A stretch of DNA of 64,000 bases from Tateyamaria sp. ANG-S1 (GTDB lineage: Bacteria > Pseudomonadota > Alphaproteobacteria > Rhodobacterales > Rhodobacteraceae). This document shows, one piece after another, positions 35,677 to 45,235 of the stretch. Both the position numbers and the translations under genes were made by a program. The stretch is from assembly GCF_000814025.1 (NCBI RefSeq), contig NZ_JWLL01000006.1:682001-746000 (forward strand), read 5' to 3'. A model generated the notes under the pieces. That model did no database searches and had not been told where the DNA came from. It was given only the letters and a program-made list of their open reading frames with translations. Position 1 is the first letter of the stretch. Each line of letters opens with the position of its first letter.

Positions 35677-36498
35677 ATGGGCGACAACCTGATCCATGAC
35701 CAAAACGCAGGGATAGAGCGCCTGCTTGAAATCATGCGCCGCCTGCGCGATCCCGACACCGGCTGCCCCTGGGATGTCGAACAGACCTTCCAGACCATCG
35801 CGCCATACACGATTGAGGAAGCGTATGAGGTTGCAGATGCCATTGAACGGCAGGACTGGACCGAGCTGGAAGGCGAATTGGGCGACCTACTGCTGCAATC
35901 GGTCTACCACACCGCCATTGGTGAAGAGGCTGGACATTTCAGCTTTCAATCCGTCGTCACCAACATCTCGAACAAGATGGTGGACCGGCACCCGCATGTG
36001 TTTGGCGACGAATCCCGCGACAAAAGCGCCGAACAGCAAACCCGCGACTGGGAAGCGATCAAGGCCGCAGAGCGCGCGGGCAAAGCGCAGAAAGGCGCGC
36101 TTGATGGTGTTGCGATGAATCTGCCTGCACTCTTGCGCGCGGTGAAGCTGCAAAAGCGCGCCGCCCGCGTGGGCTTTGACTGGCCCGAAACCGCGCAAGT
36201 GATCGACAAGATCAAAGAGGAGGCCGCCGAACTGGTCGAGGCGCGCGATACCATGGGCCATGACGAGATGGTGGACGAAATGGGCGATCTGCTTTTTGTC
36301 GTCGCCAACCTCGCCCGACACCTTGGCGTAGAACCCGAGGAAGCGCTGCGGCGCACAAATGCAAAGTTCACCCGCCGTTTCAGCGCCGTGGAAACCGCGC
36401 TGGCCAAGGATGGCAAACGGCCGCAGGACAGCACATTAGAGGAAATGGACGCCCTCTGGGATGCCGTCAAGGCGCAGGAAAAGGCGAAACGAAGCTGA
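35677..36498 (+). CDS. mazG: Nucleoside triphosphate pyrophosphohydrolase MazG
   Basis: 273 aa with two MazG repeats. The first contains 'CPWDVEQTFQTIAPYTIEEAYE' with the E-x-x-E metal cluster and 'ELGDLLLQ', and the second has 'KIKEEAAELVEA' and 'EMGDLLFVV'. It hydrolyses NTPs and dNTPs to monophosphates. The ATG at 35677 is preceded by a GGGGG stretch, and ATG 35644 is an alternative eleven codons longer. Its 3' end overlaps the convergent sulfotransferase gene by 32 bp. Confidence 0.93.
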   Translation: MGDNLIHDQNAGIERLLEIMRRLRDPDTGCPWDVEQTFQTIAPYTIEEAYEVADAIERQDWTELEGELGDLLLQSVYHTAIGEEAGHFSFQSVVTNISNKMVDRHPHVFGDESRDKSAEQQTRDWEAIKAAERAGKAQKGALDGVAMNLPALLRAVKLQKRAARVGFDWPETAQVIDKIKEEAAELVEARDTMGHDEMVDEMGDLLFVVANLARHLGVEPEEALRRTNAKFTRRFSAVETALAKDGKRPQDSTLEEMDALWDAVKAQEKAKRS

Positions 36499-37354
36499 TC
36501 TGCTGCATCCACTCGATCTGCTTGAGATCCGAGGCGTAACGTGCTGCTAATGCGGCCTTTTCCTTGCCAGAAAACACCGCAATGCCACGCGACTCCTTGT
36601 CATCCGCGTGGGCAGCGATGATGCCCGTCCAGGCGTCCCGTGACAGTTTTTTACCCGACCGGTAATGGCCCTGCAAAATCTCAAGCGCCGCATCTGTCGC
36701 GCTCTTGTTGACAACCCGCTCCGGCTCCACCAACCCATCACGTGGCAAGTTCGGCACCAAACGCTGCAGCAAGTCCACATTTGTGCCCCGCGCGCTATAC
36801 GGCACGACGGTCATCCTGTCGGGCTGCAACGCCTCGTAGATTCCTTGCACCAATTCAGGCCATCCGCGATCAATATTGATGTAACCGTCGCGCACCTCAT
36901 CGAAGTCGGGCATAGCATTGTCTTCCGCGCGTTTACGGTAAGCGGAAACAAAAAGCTGATCGTAAGGCCGAACCACCAACAGCACATGCGCAATCGGCCC
37001 ATCCCACGCCGCGCGTAACGCCACGCAGCGCTGTTCCGCAAAGGGATAGAACTGGCCCTGCATGAAATTGTACATGCGGCCGGTGATGTTCTCTTCGGAC
37101 AGGATGACAGGGCGGCCATCGCGATATGCGCTCAACGTGCCAGCGGCCTTCGCCGCCGCCGCCTTTTGATCGATCCGCCTGCCCGATGGCAGCCGCAGCG
37201 CCAACTCCCCAGACGGAATACCATCGCGCCCCGGATAGGCTGTGGTCCATCCCTGCTGATCCAAAAGCTGTCTATTTTCGTGCAAGCACAGCTGGAACGA
37301 CGACGTTCCGGTGCGATGCGCACCAGCATGGATATAGATCGGGGCGTCGGCCAT
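36467..37354 (-). CDS. Sulfotransferase-like P-loop protein
   Basis: 295 aa. The N-terminal 'IYIHAGAHRTGTSSFQ' resembles the PAPS 5'-phosphosulfate loop of sulfotransferases (G-x-x-R-x-G-T-S/T). 'VLLVVRPYDQLFVSAYRK' corresponds to the 3'-phosphate region (R..S.Y). Acceptor unknown, perhaps a surface glycan. ATG 37354 is preferred over ATG 37366. It diverges from the nucleoside hydrolase and converges with mazG. Confidence 0.7.
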   Translation of the reverse strand: MADAPIYIHAGAHRTGTSSFQLCLHENRQLLDQQGWTTAYPGRDGIPSGELALRLPSGRRIDQKAAAAKAAGTLSAYRDGRPVILSEENITGRMYNFMQGQFYPFAEQRCVALRAAWDGPIAHVLLVVRPYDQLFVSAYRKRAEDNAMPDFDEVRDGYINIDRGWPELVQGIYEALQPDRMTVVPYSARGTNVDLLQRLVPNLPRDGLVEPERVVNKSATDAALEILQGHYRSGKKLSRDAWTGIIAAHADDKESRGIAVFSGKEKAALAARYASDLKQIEWMQQISFVSPFPAP

Positions 37355-37472
37355 GTTGCTCGCCATTAGCGCAGCGCATCGGCCCCATGCAAGGTTTTGC
37401 GTATCTGCTTCCAGCGGTTCTGGACAAGGGGTGCCAAAGCGGCCACGGTGCGCCAAAACCTGAGGGGGCAGA

Positions 37473-38414
37473 ATGACCGCGCGCAAGATCATCATCGACA
37501 CCGATCCGGGACAGGATGACGCCGTCGCAATCCTGCTTGCCCTGGCCAGCCCTGAAGATGTCGAGGTGCTGGGTATCACCGCCGTCGCAGGCAACGTGCC
37601 GCTGGAACTCACAGCCAAGAATACACGTATTGTCTGTGAGTTGGCAGGCAAAGTTGATGTTCCAGTCTACGCCGGTTGCGACCGTCCGCTGGGCCGCGAT
37701 CTGGTGACGGCAGAGCACGTGCACGGCAAAACCGGCCTCGATGGTCCGAACCTGCCCGACCCGACCATGCCGCTACAGGACCAGCACGGTGTCGACTTCA
37801 TCATCGACATGTTGCGGAGCAATGAGCCCGGAACCGTCACCCTCTGCCCACTTGGCCCGCTCACCAACATCGCTACCGCGTTTCAGAAAGCACCCGATAT
37901 TGTCGAACGCGTGCAGGAAGTCGTGCTTATGGGCGGTGCTTACTTCGAGGTTGGCAACATCACGCCCGCGGCCGAATTCAACATCTATGTCGATCCGGAA
38001 GCCGCTGATATTGTGTTTAAAAGCGGTGTTTCGATCGTGGTCATGCCTCTCGATGTTACGCACAAGGCCCTTGTGACCAAACCCCGCAATGACGCCTTCC
38101 GCGCACTTGGCACACCCGCTGGCATCGCCGTGGCGGAGATGACGGATTTCTTCGAACGCTACGACAAAGAAAAGTATGGCTCCGCCGGTGCGCCGCTGCA
38201 CGACCCTTGCGTGACCGCCTACCTGATCCGCCCGGATCTGTTTTCCGGGCGGCATATCAATGTCGAGATCGAGACGTCGTCGGAACTGACAATGGGCATG
38301 ACCGTGGCCGACTGGTGGGGGGTCACCGACCGCCCGACCAATGCGCTCTTTATCGGCGATCTGAATGCTGACGGCTTTTTCGACCTGCTCACTGAACGAT
38401 TGGCCCGGTTGTGA
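37473..38414 (+). CDS. Inosine/uridine-preferring nucleoside hydrolase
   Basis: A 313-aa calcium-dependent N-ribohydrolase. The diagnostic cluster 'IIDTDPGQDDAVAIL' is at residues 6-20 and a central 'LCPLGPLTNIATAF' follows. 'ITPAAEFNIYVDPEAA' and 'LHDPCVTAYLI' (catalytic His and Asp) complete the site. It salvages bases from nucleosides. The stop overlaps the start of the next gene (GTGA). Confidence 0.94.
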   Translation: MTARKIIIDTDPGQDDAVAILLALASPEDVEVLGITAVAGNVPLELTAKNTRIVCELAGKVDVPVYAGCDRPLGRDLVTAEHVHGKTGLDGPNLPDPTMPLQDQHGVDFIIDMLRSNEPGTVTLCPLGPLTNIATAFQKAPDIVERVQEVVLMGGAYFEVGNITPAAEFNIYVDPEAADIVFKSGVSIVVMPLDVTHKALVTKPRNDAFRALGTPAGIAVAEMTDFFERYDKEKYGSAGAPLHDPCVTAYLIRPDLFSGRHINVEIETSSELTMGMTVADWWGVTDRPTNALFIGDLNADGFFDLLTERLARL

Positions 38415-38860
38415 GCGCGGCACTTACCCTGGCAACGCCCGAACACTTCGACAGGCTGAGCGCGCTTGTGGTTGCGTTTCACGCCGAAGAGGGCATCGAG
38501 ATGTCCGATGAGGCGCGCGCCGCTGGCCTTAAACCCTTGCTCGACGGCATCCCGCACGGCGTCGCCTACCTGATCGGCCCGCCCCGCGCGCCCATCGGCT
38601 ACATCGTCGTCACCTTCGGATGGTCCATTGAGTTCGGCGGCATGGATGGCTTTGTGGACGAGATTTTCATCCGCCCCGGCGTGCGCGGACGCGGCATCGC
38701 CACCGAAGTTCTGCTCGCCTTGCCCCGCGCGCTGGGAGAGGCGGGGGTCAAGGCCCTGCACCTTGAGGTTGGCGACGACAATAGCGTCGCACAGCGGCTC
38801 TATACCCGCGCCGGGTTCAAGCGGCGCGACGGCTACGCGCTGATGACCCGCACGTTGTAA
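38411..38860 (+). CDS. GNAT-family N-acetyltransferase
   Basis: 149 aa starting at a GTG that overlaps the nucleoside hydrolase stop. 'IFIRPGVRGRGIATEVL' is the acetyl-CoA loop and 'AQRLYTRAGFKRRDGYA' the C-terminal motif. The residues around 'GGMDGFVDEIFIRPGV' follow the aminoglycoside/peptide GNAT layout. Co-translation suggests a shared function, but none can be deduced. Confidence 0.88.
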   Translation: MSAALTLATPEHFDRLSALVVAFHAEEGIEMSDEARAAGLKPLLDGIPHGVAYLIGPPRAPIGYIVVTFGWSIEFGGMDGFVDEIFIRPGVRGRGIATEVLLALPRALGEAGVKALHLEVGDDNSVAQRLYTRAGFKRRDGYALMTRTL

Positions 38861-38869
38861 TGCAGTGGG

Positions 38870-39406
38870 CTAAATCGACCGCACCACGATGATCATCAGA
38901 AGGGTGTAGAGCGCCACACCCCCTCCAATCAGCCACACAGCGTAATTGCGCGCCAGTGAGGCCCGAGCCAGTTGCGAAGCCTGATAAACAAGGTCGGGCC
39001 ACGTGTAGCTGACGAAATCTCCTTGGGTGAACACGGCCTTAATCCGCCCCTCCTGATCTACCACGGGCAATCGGCGAAACCGGTCGTTGGACATGATGCG
39101 CAGCCAGTCAACCACATCATCCGTTTCGAGCGCCACGCGCGGCTCATGGGTCATGATGTCTGTCAGTTGCGTTGTCTTGGGGTCCAACCCCGCATGCACC
39201 AGCTTACGCATCACATCCCGCTCAGTCATGACACCGACAACCCTGTCATCGGGATCCACGACAATGACCGAGCCAAAGTTCTTCTGGCACATCGCATCCA
39301 CGGCCTCAGCCACCGATGCCTCGGGCGAAAAAGTGAGCGGTCTTGGTTTGTTTTCGTATTCCGGCCGGTCACGCAGCTGCATCCCGACACGATTTGAGGT
39401 GGCCAT
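38870..39406 (-). CDS. CBS-domain protein with C-terminal membrane helix
   Basis: 178 aa. Two CBS motifs ('FGSVIVVDPDDRVVGVMTERDVMRKL' region at about 44-70, and 'RLPVVDQEGRIKAVFTQGD' at about 115-134) form one Bateman module, which usually binds adenine nucleotides. The last ~25 residues ('YAVWLIGGGVALYTLLMIIV') are a membrane anchor. It may sense energy state at the membrane. ATG 39406 has GGAGAGAGA upstream. Confidence 0.88.
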   Translation of the reverse strand: MATSNRVGMQLRDRPEYENKPRPLTFSPEASVAEAVDAMCQKNFGSVIVVDPDDRVVGVMTERDVMRKLVHAGLDPKTTQLTDIMTHEPRVALETDDVVDWLRIMSNDRFRRLPVVDQEGRIKAVFTQGDFVSYTWPDLVYQASQLARASLARNYAVWLIGGGVALYTLLMIIVVRSI

Positions 39407-39508
39407 CGTCTCTCTCCAGTCTGAGTATTGTCTACATAACCATAGCCCGGATGCGTCGATCTCAACCTGTGCTTGGCATCCGGGCCGCCGCGCCCCTATA
39501 TCCGGTGC

Positions 39509-40906
39509 ATGAGCTTGCACATCCCCTTCGACAACAGTTACGCCACCCTACCTGCGGGGTTCTACACCCGGCTTGATCCCACGCCGGTCAAGCGTGCGGA
39601 TGTGCTGGCATGGAACGCGCCGCTGGCGGCGGAATTGGGGATCGAAGGCACCGACCCTTCTGTCTTTGCGGGCACAACCGTGCCCGATGGCGCCGCCCCT
39701 CTGGCGCAGCTCTACGCGGGCCACCAATTCGGAAATTACAACCCGCAACTGGGTGACGGGCGCGCCATCCTGCTGGGCGAGGTGATCGACCAAACCGGTC
39801 AACGCCGCGACATCCAGCTCAAGGGCTCCGGGCCCACACCCTATTCCCGCATGGGCGACGGACGCGCCTGGCTGGGGCCGGTGCTGCGCGAATATGTGGT
39901 GAGCGAGGCGATGCACGCACTTGGAATCCCCACCACCCGCGCCCTTGCCGCAGTCGCCACCGGCGAGCCTGTCTACCGCGAGCAAGGTGCCTTGCCCGGT
40001 GCGGTTCTGACCCGGATCGCGGCCAGCCACCTGCGCGTGGGCACCTTCCAGATCTTCGCCCATCGCGGCCAGATCGACGAGTTACGCACCCTTACCGACT
40101 ACGCCATCGCACGCCACCACCCGGATGCGGACGGCCCGATGGGACTGCTCAAAGCCGTGTGTGCCGCCCAATCGGAACTGGTTGCATCCTGGATGTCCGT
40201 CGGCTTCATCCACGGCGTCATGAACACCGACAATTGCACCATCTCGGGCGAAACCATCGACTACGGCCCCTGCGCCTTTATGGATGCCTATCACGAGGGG
40301 CGCGTATTCTCCTCCATCGACCAGATGGGGCGCTACGCCTTTGGCAACCAGCCGCGGATCGCAGTGTGGAATATGGCGCAACTGGCGACCGCACTGATCC
40401 AGCTTTTCGACGACAAAGAGCGCGCAGTCGAAGACGCGACCGCCATCGTCCACGCCATGCCCGGCCAACTCTCCATGGCATGGTTGCGCCGCTTCGGGGC
40501 CAAGATCGGTTTGAGCGCGCCCACAGCAGACGACCAGCCATTGATCGAGGATCTACTGACCCTCATGCAAACCGATGGCGCCGATTTCACCAACACATTC
40601 GCGCACCTGCACACCGATCAGGCACGCGACCAGTTCACGGACCGCGACGCCTTCGACGCGTGGGCCGCACGCTGGCGCGCCCGCTCCCCCGACATGGCGC
40701 TGATGAAACGCAAGAACCCACAGATCATCCCGCGCAACCACCGGATCGAAGCGATGATCGAAGCGGCGGTGGCCGGTGACATGGCCCCCTTTGAACGGCT
40801 GATGACAGCGCTCAGCACGCCTTTCGATTTGCCAGCGGATTTGGACGACCTGCGCCGCCCGCCCACGGACGCCGAAATTGTACCCGCCACCTTCTGCGGC
40901 ACCTGA
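39509..40906 (+). CDS. selO: Protein adenylyltransferase SelO (YdiU family)
   Basis: A 465-aa pseudokinase-fold enzyme that transfers AMP from ATP to Ser, Thr or Tyr of proteins. Characteristic blocks are 'LYAGHQFGNYNPQLGDGRA', 'DIQLKGSGPTPYSRMGDGRA' (Lys and ATP loop), 'VGFIHGVMNTDNCTI' and 'IDYGPCAFMD'. A Cys three residues from the end ('FCGT') sits where some eukaryotic homologs use selenocysteine. Known members are linked to redox stress. Confidence 0.95.
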   Translation: MSLHIPFDNSYATLPAGFYTRLDPTPVKRADVLAWNAPLAAELGIEGTDPSVFAGTTVPDGAAPLAQLYAGHQFGNYNPQLGDGRAILLGEVIDQTGQRRDIQLKGSGPTPYSRMGDGRAWLGPVLREYVVSEAMHALGIPTTRALAAVATGEPVYREQGALPGAVLTRIAASHLRVGTFQIFAHRGQIDELRTLTDYAIARHHPDADGPMGLLKAVCAAQSELVASWMSVGFIHGVMNTDNCTISGETIDYGPCAFMDAYHEGRVFSSIDQMGRYAFGNQPRIAVWNMAQLATALIQLFDDKERAVEDATAIVHAMPGQLSMAWLRRFGAKIGLSAPTADDQPLIEDLLTLMQTDGADFTNTFAHLHTDQARDQFTDRDAFDAWAARWRARSPDMALMKRKNPQIIPRNHRIEAMIEAAVAGDMAPFERLMTALSTPFDLPADLDDLRRPPTDAEIVPATFCGT

Positions 40907-40930
40907 TGCTGGGCGGAGGACACCTCCGCC

Positions 40931-41806
40931 TTACTTACGGTTGATCAGAACAAGCCCCACGGCCACCAGCCCAAGCGCCAGCCAGATCGTGCCCGAAATG
41001 TCTTCGCCCAGGATCACCCATCCCAGCACAACGGCAAAGACCGGCGACAGAAAGCTGAACGACGCCACTCCGGAGGCGGGATAAATCTTCATCAGAAAGA
41101 ACCAGAACAGAAAGCCAAAGCTAGCGATAAACACGATCTGGTAGGCCAGCCCAAGCACGTGAATAGCCTCCAACTCGCGCAAGAGCGGGCCAAAGGCCGG
41201 CGCCAGCAGCAAGAGCACCGGGGCGGAAATCAGCAATTGCCAGAAGAGCTGCTGCTCTGCCGGGATGCGCGACAGGGATGTCACCCGCACGCACAGCGCG
41301 ATACCGGCCCAGCACAGCGCCGCACCAAGGGCAAAGATGTCACCCAGCAGATTGCCCTGCCCCGCATCACGGTCGAGCAGCGCCAGAACGACGCCGCACA
41401 TGGCAAAGCCCAGCCCGATCAGGCGCACGCCCGTCAGCCGCTCGCCCGGCAACAGGACATGCGCCGCCAGCGCCAGCCAGACGGGCATCGAGTAAAACAG
41501 GATCGATGTCCGCGCGACGCTGGTCAGGTCGAGGGCCAGAAACAGACAAATGAACTCGATGGCAAAGAGCAGCCCCGCGACAATGCCACCGACACGCCCC
41601 TCGACGGGCAGACGCAACGAAATACCCCGCGCCCACATCCACAGACCCAAGAGCACCAGCGCTCCCAGCGACCGCAGCCCCGCCATGAACACCGGCTGAA
41701 AGCCTCCGTTCGCCACCTTGATCACCACCTGATTGAACCCGAGGTTCAGCGAGAACAGCGTCAGCGCAACAGCGCCGATCAGGTCGATATGGGACTTCCG
41801 GGTCAT
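40931..41806 (-). CDS. EamA-family (DMT) transporter
   Basis: 291 aa, ten predicted helices in two EamA repeats. 'LNLGFNQVVIKVANGGFQPVFMAGLR' region opens repeat one, and 'ASFSFLSPVFAVVLGWVILGE' lies in repeat two. The family exports amino acids, purines or other metabolites. ATG 41806 is the first start after a natural break, since the long upstream frame does not look membrane-like. It ends 22 bp from the convergent selO stop. Confidence 0.92.
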   Translation of the reverse strand: MTRKSHIDLIGAVALTLFSLNLGFNQVVIKVANGGFQPVFMAGLRSLGALVLLGLWMWARGISLRLPVEGRVGGIVAGLLFAIEFICLFLALDLTSVARTSILFYSMPVWLALAAHVLLPGERLTGVRLIGLGFAMCGVVLALLDRDAGQGNLLGDIFALGAALCWAGIALCVRVTSLSRIPAEQQLFWQLLISAPVLLLLAPAFGPLLRELEAIHVLGLAYQIVFIASFGFLFWFFLMKIYPASGVASFSFLSPVFAVVLGWVILGEDISGTIWLALGLVAVGLVLINRK

Positions 41807-41927
41807 CGGCGCAGAACGGCCCGTTTGTCGGTCAATGTCAATTGGCGCCCAACATTCCCCGCCGTTTGGGACGAGATTTATGCCAAGCTGCCGGTCAACG
41901 ATTCCCCGGGAGGATGGAGGAGAGATC

Positions 41928-42722
41928 ATGAGCTTGATGAAAACACTGGCCAAGGTGGCCATCGGCGTGGCCGTCGCCAAAGGTGCGAGCGCCATGATGC
42001 AGAAGCGGGCCGGTTCGACCGATACCGGAGCTGGCTTGGGCGGTCTGCTAGGCGGTTTGGCGGGCGGACAGTCCCAAGGCGGCGCTGGCCTACAAGATAT
42101 GCTTGGCGGCCTCATGGGGGGATCGCAGGGCGCCTCCGGCGGCCTTGGCGGTCTGCTTGAGGGTCTTGGCGGCTCCGGTGGACAGGGTCAGAGCCTGCAA
42201 GGTCTGCTGGGCGGTCTTGCCGGTGGCGCGGGGGCTGCTGACCTGCTGGGTGCGCTTGGCGGTGCCGTCGTCCAGCGCCCTGCAGACAACGGCACAAGCT
42301 TCGGTCAGGTTCTGAATTCGAACTTCGACCAAACGCCAGAAGAGCCCATCGAACCCACCGCGGATCAGGAAGCTGCCGCCGCACTGATGCTGCGCGCGAT
42401 GATCCAAGCCGCCAAATCCGACGGCCAGCTTGATAACGCGGAACAGGAAAAACTGATGGGCCAGCTTGGCGGCGACATCGACGCCCAAGAAGCCGCCTTT
42501 CTCAAGACCGAGATGCAGCGCTCCGTGGATGCACAGGCGCTTGCCAACGAGGTTCCAAATGGCATGGGACCGCAAGTCTATGCGATGTCCGTCCTCGCCA
42601 TCGACCTCGATAGCCAAGCAGAGGCGCAGTATCTGCACAGGCTCGCGCAAGCGCTGAACATGGACGCGGCAACGGTCAACGACATCCACGCTCAATTGGG
42701 TATGCCATCGCTCTACACCTGA
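41928..42722 (+). CDS. DUF533 (YebE/TerB-like) protein
   Basis: 264 aa. An N-terminal hydrophobic patch ('TLAKVAIGVAVAKGAS') is followed by a long Gly-rich low-complexity region (about 33-120) with repeated G-G-L-L-G-G-L units. The TerB-like helical DUF533 domain comes next ('AAALMLRAMIQAAKSDGQLDNAE', 'MSVLAIDLDSQAEAQYLHRL'). GGAGGAG lies 7 nt before the ATG. It is probably tethered at the inner membrane, with unknown function. Confidence 0.9.
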   Translation: MSLMKTLAKVAIGVAVAKGASAMMQKRAGSTDTGAGLGGLLGGLAGGQSQGGAGLQDMLGGLMGGSQGASGGLGGLLEGLGGSGGQGQSLQGLLGGLAGGAGAADLLGALGGAVVQRPADNGTSFGQVLNSNFDQTPEEPIEPTADQEAAAALMLRAMIQAAKSDGQLDNAEQEKLMGQLGGDIDAQEAAFLKTEMQRSVDAQALANEVPNGMGPQVYAMSVLAIDLDSQAEAQYLHRLAQALNMDAATVNDIHAQLGMPSLYT

Positions 42723-42737
42723 TCGGCGCGGGCCGCG

Positions 42738-44018
42738 TTACGCGCGCGGCCCCTTGGGTTTCGGCTTCCGCCGCCGCCGGTTCGACGGTTTCGACGTCCC
42801 CGGCGCGCCAGGCCGCCCGCCGCCCGGTTTACCGGCGGGGCGTCCACGCCCCCTACCCCGACCGCCCGCAGGCTTGGCGTTGGGGTCCGGAACAGGCTCC
42901 CACGCGCGCCCCGATAGCACCGGAATGCTCAGCTTCATCACTTTTTGGATGTCCTTGAGCTGATCCATTTCCTCCGGCGCGCAGAACGCGACGGCAGAGC
43001 CATCCTTGCCCGCCCGCGCCGTCCGACCGATCCGGTGAACATAGGCTTCGGGCACGTTGGGCAGCTCATAGTTGTAGACGAACTTCACATCCGAAATATC
43101 AAGCCCACGCGCGGCTACATCCGTAGCCACCAGCACCCGAATGTCGCGCGCCTTGAACGCGGCCAAGGCCCGCTCACGCTGCCCCTGCCGCTTGTCCCCG
43201 TGGATCGCAGCGACGGCAAAGCCCTTCCGCTCCAACGCTCGCGCCAGCCTGTCAGCCCCATGCTTGGTGCGGGTGAACACCAGCGCGCGGTTTTCCCGGT
43301 GCGTATCCAGCAGCTCGATCAGCAAGGCCGACTTCTCCGCCTTCGCGATAAAATGCACCCCTTGGGTCACCTTGTCAGCGGCTTTGCCGGGCGGGTTCAC
43401 CTCGACCCGGATCGGGTTCTGCAGATAGCTTTGTGCAATCTCGTTCATCTGCTTGGGCATGGTGGCGGAAAACAGCATGGTCTGCCGATCCTCGCCCATC
43501 AACTCCGCAATCTTGCGCAAGGCGTGGACAAAGCCCAGGTCGAGCATCTGGTCCGCCTCGTCCAGCACCAGAAAACCCGTATGCGCCAACTTGATCGCCT
43601 TGCGATCGACCAGATCCAAGAGGCGCCCCGGCGTCGCCACCAGAATGTCGGCGCCCTTTGCCAAACGCTGGATCTGCGGATTGATGCTGACCCCGCCCAC
43701 GACGATCTGCACGCGCATGCTCGTCATCTCGCGCAGCACGGCTGCAATCTGCCCCGCCAACTCGCGCGTGGGGGCCAGGATCAGACCGCGGGCGGTCTTC
43801 GGGGCCGCCTTGCCCCCTTCCTCCATCAGCCGCGCGATCAGCGGGATGCCAAAGGCGGCCGTCTTACCGGTACCCGTCTGGGCCAGCCCCATCACATCGC
43901 GCCCGTTCAGCGCATGGGGGATCGCCTGCGCCTGAATCGGCGTCGGCTCGGCCAAACCCATCTCTGCCACGCGCTTGGCCAACGCATCGGGCAGGTTCAT
44001 CATATCAAAATCGCTCAT
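42738..44018 (-). CDS. DEAD-box RNA helicase, RhlE-like
   Basis: 426 aa. Q-motif 'PTPIQAQAIP', Walker A 'AQTGTGKT', 'LVLDEADQMLD' and S-A-T are present, as is motif VI 'HRIGRTARAG'. The C-terminal ~50 residues are Gly/Arg/Pro/Lys-rich and disordered, a typical RNA-binding tail. It likely helps ribosome assembly or RNA turnover. ATG 44018 (MSDFDMMNLP) is chosen over 44036. Confidence 0.94.
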   Translation of the reverse strand: MSDFDMMNLPDALAKRVAEMGLAEPTPIQAQAIPHALNGRDVMGLAQTGTGKTAAFGIPLIARLMEEGGKAAPKTARGLILAPTRELAGQIAAVLREMTSMRVQIVVGGVSINPQIQRLAKGADILVATPGRLLDLVDRKAIKLAHTGFLVLDEADQMLDLGFVHALRKIAELMGEDRQTMLFSATMPKQMNEIAQSYLQNPIRVEVNPPGKAADKVTQGVHFIAKAEKSALLIELLDTHRENRALVFTRTKHGADRLARALERKGFAVAAIHGDKRQGQRERALAAFKARDIRVLVATDVAARGLDISDVKFVYNYELPNVPEAYVHRIGRTARAGKDGSAVAFCAPEEMDQLKDIQKVMKLSIPVLSGRAWEPVPDPNAKPAGGRGRGRGRPAGKPGGGRPGAPGTSKPSNRRRRKPKPKGPRA

Positions 44019-44094
44019 GGCCCCCAGTGAACCCATCCCACCCCAGCGTCAACCGCAATTGCCCCTGCCGGAAGCTTTCGATAAATGCAGGATC

Positions 44095-44514
44095 ATGACT
44101 GCCAAACGCGCCACCATCACCGACCGCAGCGAAGCCAAGGGGCTGCGCATGACGCATCCACGCCGGGTGATTGCACAGGTGTTGGAGGCGTCCGACGACC
44201 ACCCGGATGTCGAGGAACTTTACAACCGCGCCAGCGCTGTCGATTCGGGCATTTCCATCGCAACGGTCTACCGTACGGTGAAACTGTTCGAAGAGGCGGG
44301 GATCCTCGACAAGCTGGAATTCGGCGACGGCCGCGCCCGCTACGAAGACGCAGAACGCGAGCACCACGACCACCTGATCGACCTGAATTCGGGTGAGGTG
44401 ATCGAGTTTGTGGATGAAGAGATCGAAGCCCTGCAGGAAAAGATCGCCGAAAAGCTGGGCTATGAACTGCGCGGGCATCGGCTGGAACTCTATGGTGTGC
44501 CGCGCAAGCGGTAA
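44095..44514 (+). CDS. Fur-family transcriptional regulator (Fur/Mur type)
   Basis: 139 aa with an N-terminal winged helix ('MTHPRRVIAQVLEASDDHPDVEELY', 'ISIATVYRTVKLFEEAGI') and a C-terminal dimerisation and metal domain ('YEDAEREHHDHLIDL'). The Cys-x-x-Cys zinc motifs of gammaproteobacterial Fur are absent, as in alphaproteobacterial Fur/Mur, which often sense Mn or Fe. Irr is less likely, since I see no heme motif. It is transcribed with the NYN gene 18 bp downstream. Confidence 0.9.
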   Translation: MTAKRATITDRSEAKGLRMTHPRRVIAQVLEASDDHPDVEELYNRASAVDSGISIATVYRTVKLFEEAGILDKLEFGDGRARYEDAEREHHDHLIDLNSGEVIEFVDEEIEALQEKIAEKLGYELRGHRLELYGVPRKR

Positions 44515-44532
44515 CCGCATGAAAGGGGCCAC

Positions 44533-45231
44533 ATGGCCGACCGCGACCGCCCGCTGCTTGCCGTCCTGATCGACGCCGACAACGTGCCTGCCAAATTCGC
44601 TGACGCGGTGCTGCGCGAAGTGACGTCCATTGGCGAACCTGCCCTGCGCCGCGTCTATGGCGACTGGTCATCTGGTCGGCTGAAGGCCTGGTCCGAGCGT
44701 ATTCTCGAACTCGGGCTCGTCGCCCATCAGGACACATCGAACACCACCGGAAAGAACGCCAGCGACATCGGGCTTGTTATCGACGCCATGGACATCCTGC
44801 ACGGGCGGCGGTTCGGCGGGTTCGTCATCGTGTCTTCCGACAGCGACTTCACCGCCCTCGCCAACCGGCTGCGTGAAGACGGCCTAATGGTCATCGGCAT
44901 CGGCGAGGCGAAAGCCCCCGAAGCCCTGCGCAACGTCTGCAACCGCTTCATCCTGATCGAAAACCTCGTGGGCGAAACCGAGCAGCCCAAGGGCCGCGCT
45001 GCGCCCAAAGACGCTCTGCCCTTGATCGAAAGCGCAATGAACAAGATCGACCAGGATGACGACTGGTACGCCTTGGGCCAGATTGGCCAGGCCATCCAGA
45101 ACGCCCACCCCGACTTTGACACGCGCACATACGGGCACCGCAAATTATCGGCTCTGGTGCAGGCGCTCAAAGGGGTCGAGACACGCAAACAGGGCAATCA
45201 GCTGATGATGCGCCTCAAGCGGACGGGCTGA
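44533..45231 (+). CDS. NYN domain protein with OST-HTH/LOTUS domain
   Basis: 232 aa. The N-terminal NYN (PIN-like) nuclease domain has the conserved acids in 'VLIDADNVP', 'ASDIGLVIDAMDI' and 'VSSDSDFTALA'. The C-terminal ~75 residues ('ALPLIESAMNKI', 'KLSALVQALKGVE') fit an OST-HTH/LOTUS RNA-binding domain. Such proteins are predicted RNases, but targets are unknown. It is followed by an exporter gene after 4 bp. Confidence 0.9.
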   Translation: MADRDRPLLAVLIDADNVPAKFADAVLREVTSIGEPALRRVYGDWSSGRLKAWSERILELGLVAHQDTSNTTGKNASDIGLVIDAMDILHGRRFGGFVIVSSDSDFTALANRLREDGLMVIGIGEAKAPEALRNVCNRFILIENLVGETEQPKGRAAPKDALPLIESAMNKIDQDDDWYALGQIGQAIQNAHPDFDTRTYGHRKLSALVQALKGVETRKQGNQLMMRLKRTG

Positions 45232-45235
45232 TCAC